Assembly (NCBI GenBank): GCA_019420405.1
Contig: JAHZHF010000044.1
Coordinates: 1-15,040, forward strand
Length of the DNA stretch: 15,040 nt
Direction of reading: 5' to 3'
DNA from: Clostridiales bacterium
GTDB lineage: Bacteria > Bacillota > Clostridia > Lachnospirales > Lachnospiraceae
The notes beneath the pieces are model-generated. The model did not search any database. It had not been told where the DNA came from and worked only from the letters and a program-made list of their open reading frames with translations. Of the stretch, positions 12,469 through 15,040 are shown piece after piece (the first letter of the stretch is position 1; every line of letters begins with the position of its first letter). A program made the position numbers and the translations under genes.

Positions 12469-14481
12469 CTATTTCCCGGCAGAAGCTGCATGTAAACTGT
12501 ATTCCGCCTCAAATTCCTTATCGGATTTGCGGATTCTCCACACAATGATGGCCGCAAATACCAGAACCGCGATCAGACCCGGAACAAACGCTGTTCCAAG
12601 TGATCCTGTCGTAATCAGTGTACCGATCTGGTATACAAAGAATGCTACCGTGTAGCCTGTCGCAAGCTGAAGGCAAATGCCTCCAAACAGCCATTTCCCG
12701 CTCTTCATCTCCGAGTTCATCGCTCCAAGGGCCGCAAAACAGGGCGGGGTATAAAGATTAAACATCAGATATGCAAGCGCCGCAGCTTTCGTCAGCCCCA
12801 TAATCGTCGCCACTTCATTGCCGCTTCCAACCAGCGCCAGTTCCTCTGTGTCAATCAGATTGGTAACGCCGTAAACAACTGCCAGAGTACCTACCACATT
12901 CTCTTTTGCGATAAAGCCTGTGATCGCCGCAGCCGCCAGCTGCCACACTCCGAATCCGAGCGGAATAAAGAGGATTGCAAACGGATGTGCGATTCCGGCA
13001 AGAATGGAAGTATTTTCAGCGCCTTCCTCCACGAGCTGGAACTGCCAGTTGAAGCTCTGCATAATCTGTACGGCTGTATTGCAGACCAGAATGATGGTTC
13101 CGGCTTTGACGATATACGCCTTACCGCGCTCCAGCATGGAAACGCACGCTCTCTTTAAGCTTGGAACTTTATATTCCGGAAGCTCGATGATGAAGAATGA
13201 TTTCCGATATTTCTGACCTGTGATCCTCTTTACAAGCAGTGCTCCCAAAAGGATCAGAAGAATACCGACCAGATACATCGTGGCGGATACCCACCATGCG
13301 TCCGCGAAGAACGCTCCCGCAAACAGAGCAATGACCGGTATCTTTGCTCCGCATGGCATAAACGGAGTCAGCATGGCCGTTGTTCTTCTCTCTCTTTCAT
13401 TACGAATCGTACGGGAAGCCATAACTCCCGGGATGGCGCATCCGGTGCCGATCACCATCGGGATTACGGATTTTCCGGAAAGTCCCACTCTTTTAAAGAT
13501 CGGATCAAGCACGACCGTCGCACGGGCCATATATCCGCAGTCCTCCAGCAGGGCGATCAGGAAGTACATCACCATAACCAGCGGCAGGAACCCTACTACC
13601 GCGCCGACTCCGCCGATAATTCCGTCAACAAGGAGCGCATACAGCAGCGGGTTTGCATTCTCCATCAGCCCGCCGACCCACGCCTGGAATGTTTCAATCC
13701 AAGCAACAAGCCAGTCGGCAATCCAGGTTCCCAGAGTGGTCTGAGATATGTAGAACACAAGTACAATCACAACGACAAATATCGGAATACCGATGATTTT
13801 ATGCGTGATTATACTGTCGATCTTATCCTGAAAGTTTTTATCCTTTGTAAATACCTTTCTCTGCTCTACCTGTTTCACAAGACCATTGACAAATTCGAAA
13901 CGCTTTCTGTCGGCAGCTTCTACCGCACTTTTATCATGCAGATTAATATTCGCCTGAACATAGGGTGCTTTCTGCTTCATGCCGTTTTGCGCAACAGCCG
14001 CGGCAACCACTTCTTTGAGCCCCTCATGGCCTGAAGAGGTGGAAATCGTCTTGATCACCGGGCATCCCAGTTTTTCAGAAAGACGTTTTTCATCAATTTT
14101 CGTCTGCTTCTTCTCTGTAATATCGCTCTTATTCAGTGCAACCACAACCGGAATCCCCAACTCCAGAAGCTGAGTGGTAAAAAACAGGCTCCGGCTTAAA
14201 TTTGTTGCATCCACAATGTTGATAATTGCATCCGGATGCTCATTTTTGACATAACTGCTTGTAATGCTCTCCTCTGACGTGAAGGGGGACATAGAATACG
14301 CCCCGGGGAGGTCTACGGCAACCAGTTCCTCTCCCCCGTCATAATAAGCCTTTTTAATCAGGCTCTCCTTTCGCTCTACCGTAACACCGGCCCAGTTGCC
14401 CACGCGTTCATTCCTTCCTGTCAGCGCGTTGTACATAGTTGTCTTACCGCTGTTCGGATTCCCTGCAAAAGCAATTCTCAT
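12469..14481 (-). CDS. feoB: Ferrous iron transport protein B
   Basis: A 670-residue membrane protein for Fe(II) uptake. The N-terminal GTPase domain shows G1 GNPNSGKT (7-14), G3 VDLPG (56-60) and G4 NKSD (117-120); a helical spacer of the GDI type follows to about residue 225. The membrane part has the FeoB gate pattern, including LLEDCGYMARAT, GTGCAIPGVMASRTI and a second half with FIAKENVVGTL. The C-terminus ends in a cytoplasmic tail (RIRKSDKEFEAEYS) without a fused FeoC domain. AGGAGGAG lies 8 nt before the ATG. It follows feoA by 92 bp, a gap that contains an A/T hairpin and a candidate operator, so its expression may be set separately from feoA. Length is usual for Firmicutes. Confidence 0.97.
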   Translation of the reverse strand: MRIAFAGNPNSGKTTMYNALTGRNERVGNWAGVTVERKESLIKKAYYDGGEELVAVDLPGAYSMSPFTSEESITSSYVKNEHPDAIINIVDATNLSRSLFFTTQLLELGIPVVVALNKSDITEKKQTKIDEKRLSEKLGCPVIKTISTSSGHEGLKEVVAAAVAQNGMKQKAPYVQANINLHDKSAVEAADRKRFEFVNGLVKQVEQRKVFTKDKNFQDKIDSIITHKIIGIPIFVVVIVLVFYISQTTLGTWIADWLVAWIETFQAWVGGLMENANPLLYALLVDGIIGGVGAVVGFLPLVMVMYFLIALLEDCGYMARATVVLDPIFKRVGLSGKSVIPMVIGTGCAIPGVMASRTIRNERERRTTAMLTPFMPCGAKIPVIALFAGAFFADAWWVSATMYLVGILLILLGALLVKRITGQKYRKSFFIIELPEYKVPSLKRACVSMLERGKAYIVKAGTIILVCNTAVQIMQSFNWQFQLVEEGAENTSILAGIAHPFAILFIPLGFGVWQLAAAAITGFIAKENVVGTLAVVYGVTNLIDTEELALVGSGNEVATIMGLTKAAALAYLMFNLYTPPCFAALGAMNSEMKSGKWLFGGICLQLATGYTVAFFVYQIGTLITTGSLGTAFVPGLIAVLVFAAIIVWRIRKSDKEFEAEYSLHAASAGK

Positions 14482-14507
14482 ATACAGTTCTCCTCCTTTT
14501 AACCATT

Positions 14508-14524
14508 GATTAGTACAAACTAAC
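14508..14524 (-). promoter_or_regulatory. Candidate operator upstream of feoB (TTAG-N6-CTAA)
   Basis: Minus strand GTTAGTTTGTACTAATC contains a perfect inverted repeat TTAG-TTTGTA-CTAA, the most symmetrical of the three related sites. It lies 26 bp before the feoB ATG, after the intergenic hairpin. I see no convincing -35 for a separate promoter. Confidence 0.5.
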
Positions 14525-14533
14525 TCATATGCA

Positions 14534-14565
14534 AAAAAAATAGAAAATAAGCTTTCTATTTTTTT
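14534..14565. terminator. A/T-rich hairpin between feoA and feoB
   Basis: A 13-bp perfect stem (AAAAAAATAGAAA / TTTCTATTTTTTT) with a 6-nt loop; T-runs end it on either strand. Thermodynamically weak, but it could cause partial termination after feoA. Confidence 0.55.
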
Positions 14566-14573
14566 ACCGGAAT

Positions 14574-14786
14574 TTATACAGAAATGGCTCCCGCCAAATC
14601 AGTATCAATATTGTATCTTCCATCTTTGATGGACACAACACACCCGCCTCTGACACGGGAAACAACAGTAATCGGCTCTCCGCTGTAACATCCCAGAGAA
14701 AATAAAAACGCCTCCAGTTCCTCATCGTCTGTCACAATAGCCTTGACAATATATTCTTCGCCTTCCTTAGCGTCCAGTAACGTCAT
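14574..14786 (-). CDS. feoA: Ferrous iron transport protein A
   Basis: A 70-residue SH3-like cytoplasmic protein that supports FeoB. Recognisable family features are the opening MTLLDAKEGEEYIVKAI, LFSLGCYSGEPITVVSR, and the closing GGCVVSIKDGRYNIDTDLAGAI, where the last segment is the typical FeoA end strand. I choose ATG 14786; an in-frame TTG at 14807 would add seven residues but has no ribosome binding site, while AGAGGATTGAAAGG lies ahead of the ATG. It is the first gene of the minus-strand iron cluster, with its own promoter at 14875-14903, and precedes feoB by 92 bp. Confidence 0.93.
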   Translation of the reverse strand: MTLLDAKEGEEYIVKAIVTDDEELEAFLFSLGCYSGEPITVVSRVRGGCVVSIKDGRYNIDTDLAGAISV

Positions 14787-14871
14787 ACCTTTCAATCCTC
14801 TCTTCAAGACTCACACACATATCGCACATTGAAGTACAATTGAAACCAAATCTTCGTTTCATCTAACAGAA

Positions 14872-14887
14872 GATAGTGTAAACTAAC
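14872..14887 (-). promoter_or_regulatory. Candidate operator at the feoA promoter
   Basis: Minus strand GTTAGTTTACACTATC covers the -10 box. An additional half-site-like ATCTAACAG (plus strand 14861-14869), identical to nine bases at the 11562-11577 site, adjoins it. Confidence 0.5.
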
Positions 14888-14903
14888 ATGCAAAATTTGT
14901 CAA
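14875..14903 (-). promoter_or_regulatory. feoA: feoA promoter
   Basis: On the minus strand: perfect TTGACA (14903-14898), a 17-bp spacer and TACACT (14880-14875). The leader to the feoA start is about 80 nt. Confidence 0.65.
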
Positions 14904-14941
14904 TCCCTTTTGAGAATTTTTTATAAAAGTGCGCAGCAGTT

Positions 14942-15040
14942 CAGCTATTTAGTTCAATAACACTTTCTGTCAAAATGTGTCCGGAAGCGAAGTTTTGACA
15001 ATGCATATTCTGTGAAAAGGGGACAGCCGTTCGATGTTCC
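14942..15040. repeat. Intergenic repeat, copy B (cut by window edge)
   Basis: Starts with the same 15 bases as copy A (CAGCTATTTAGTTCA, 14942-14956). TATTCTG follows at the same 64-bp offset (15006-15012), and TTTCTGTC and TCCG blocks lie at nearly matching places between them. The expected right arm lies beyond the window. No gene is seen between 14787 and 15040. Confidence 0.6.

Noticed and set aside
1..15040. CRISPR array, tRNA or rRNA genes
   Set aside because: No regularly spaced repeats, cloverleaf patterns or rRNA motifs were seen on either strand.

Overview
The window looks like chromosomal DNA of a gut Firmicute, most likely a Lachnospiraceae-type Clostridium relative. Supporting signs are strong AGGAGG-type ribosome binding sites, rho-independent hairpins, moderate GC, a C. 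perfringens-like anaerobic sulfatase maturase, a YtrA-type GntR/ABC operon, and a clostridial feoA-feoB locus with a FeoB-associated Cys-rich protein. I cannot name a genus from sequence alone.

Left part (1-4966), sulfated glycan use. The 3' end of a sulfatase (+) is followed by a terminator and a lone MNT-type nucleotidyltransferase (+). Opposing them are an anaerobic sulfatase-maturating radical SAM enzyme, an F5/8-type-C-like protein without signal peptide and a GH88 unsaturated glucuronyl hydrolase. Transcription on the minus strand runs GH88, F5/8-like, maturase, from a predicted promoter at 4135-4163. Sulfatase, its activating enzyme and a hydrolase for unsaturated uronyl oligosaccharides together suggest glycosaminoglycan breakdown. 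A stand-alone EAL-domain c-di-GMP phosphodiesterase lies upstream of GH88 on the same strand.

Middle part (4967-8846), ABC export operon. A non-coding stretch holds a ~140-bp imperfect palindrome and a good sigma-A promoter flanked and overlapped by CTGTAC half-sites. The operon is ATPase, permease, short GntR (YtrA-like) regulator, second ATPase, second permease, with overlapping or nearly touching genes. It is probably autoregulated and responsive to cell-envelope stress or antimicrobials.

Right part (8912-15040, all minus strand), iron handling. In transcription order: feoA, feoB, a FeoB-associated Cys-rich membrane protein fused to an HMA domain, a divergent Fur-family regulator, a 26-aa single-span membrane peptide, a small one-span membrane protein and an atypical P1B-type ATPase carrying an SCA membrane motif. 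The last two are translationally coupled and resemble in layout the FezA/FezB pair that builds ferrosomes (membrane-bound iron stores). Three sites sharing the pattern TTAG-N6-CTA(A/T) sit at the feoA promoter, ahead of feoB and at the promoter of the small-peptide/ATPase operon, pointing to one metal-responsive regulon. A second, truncated copy of the palindromic repeat lies at the window edge upstream of feoA.
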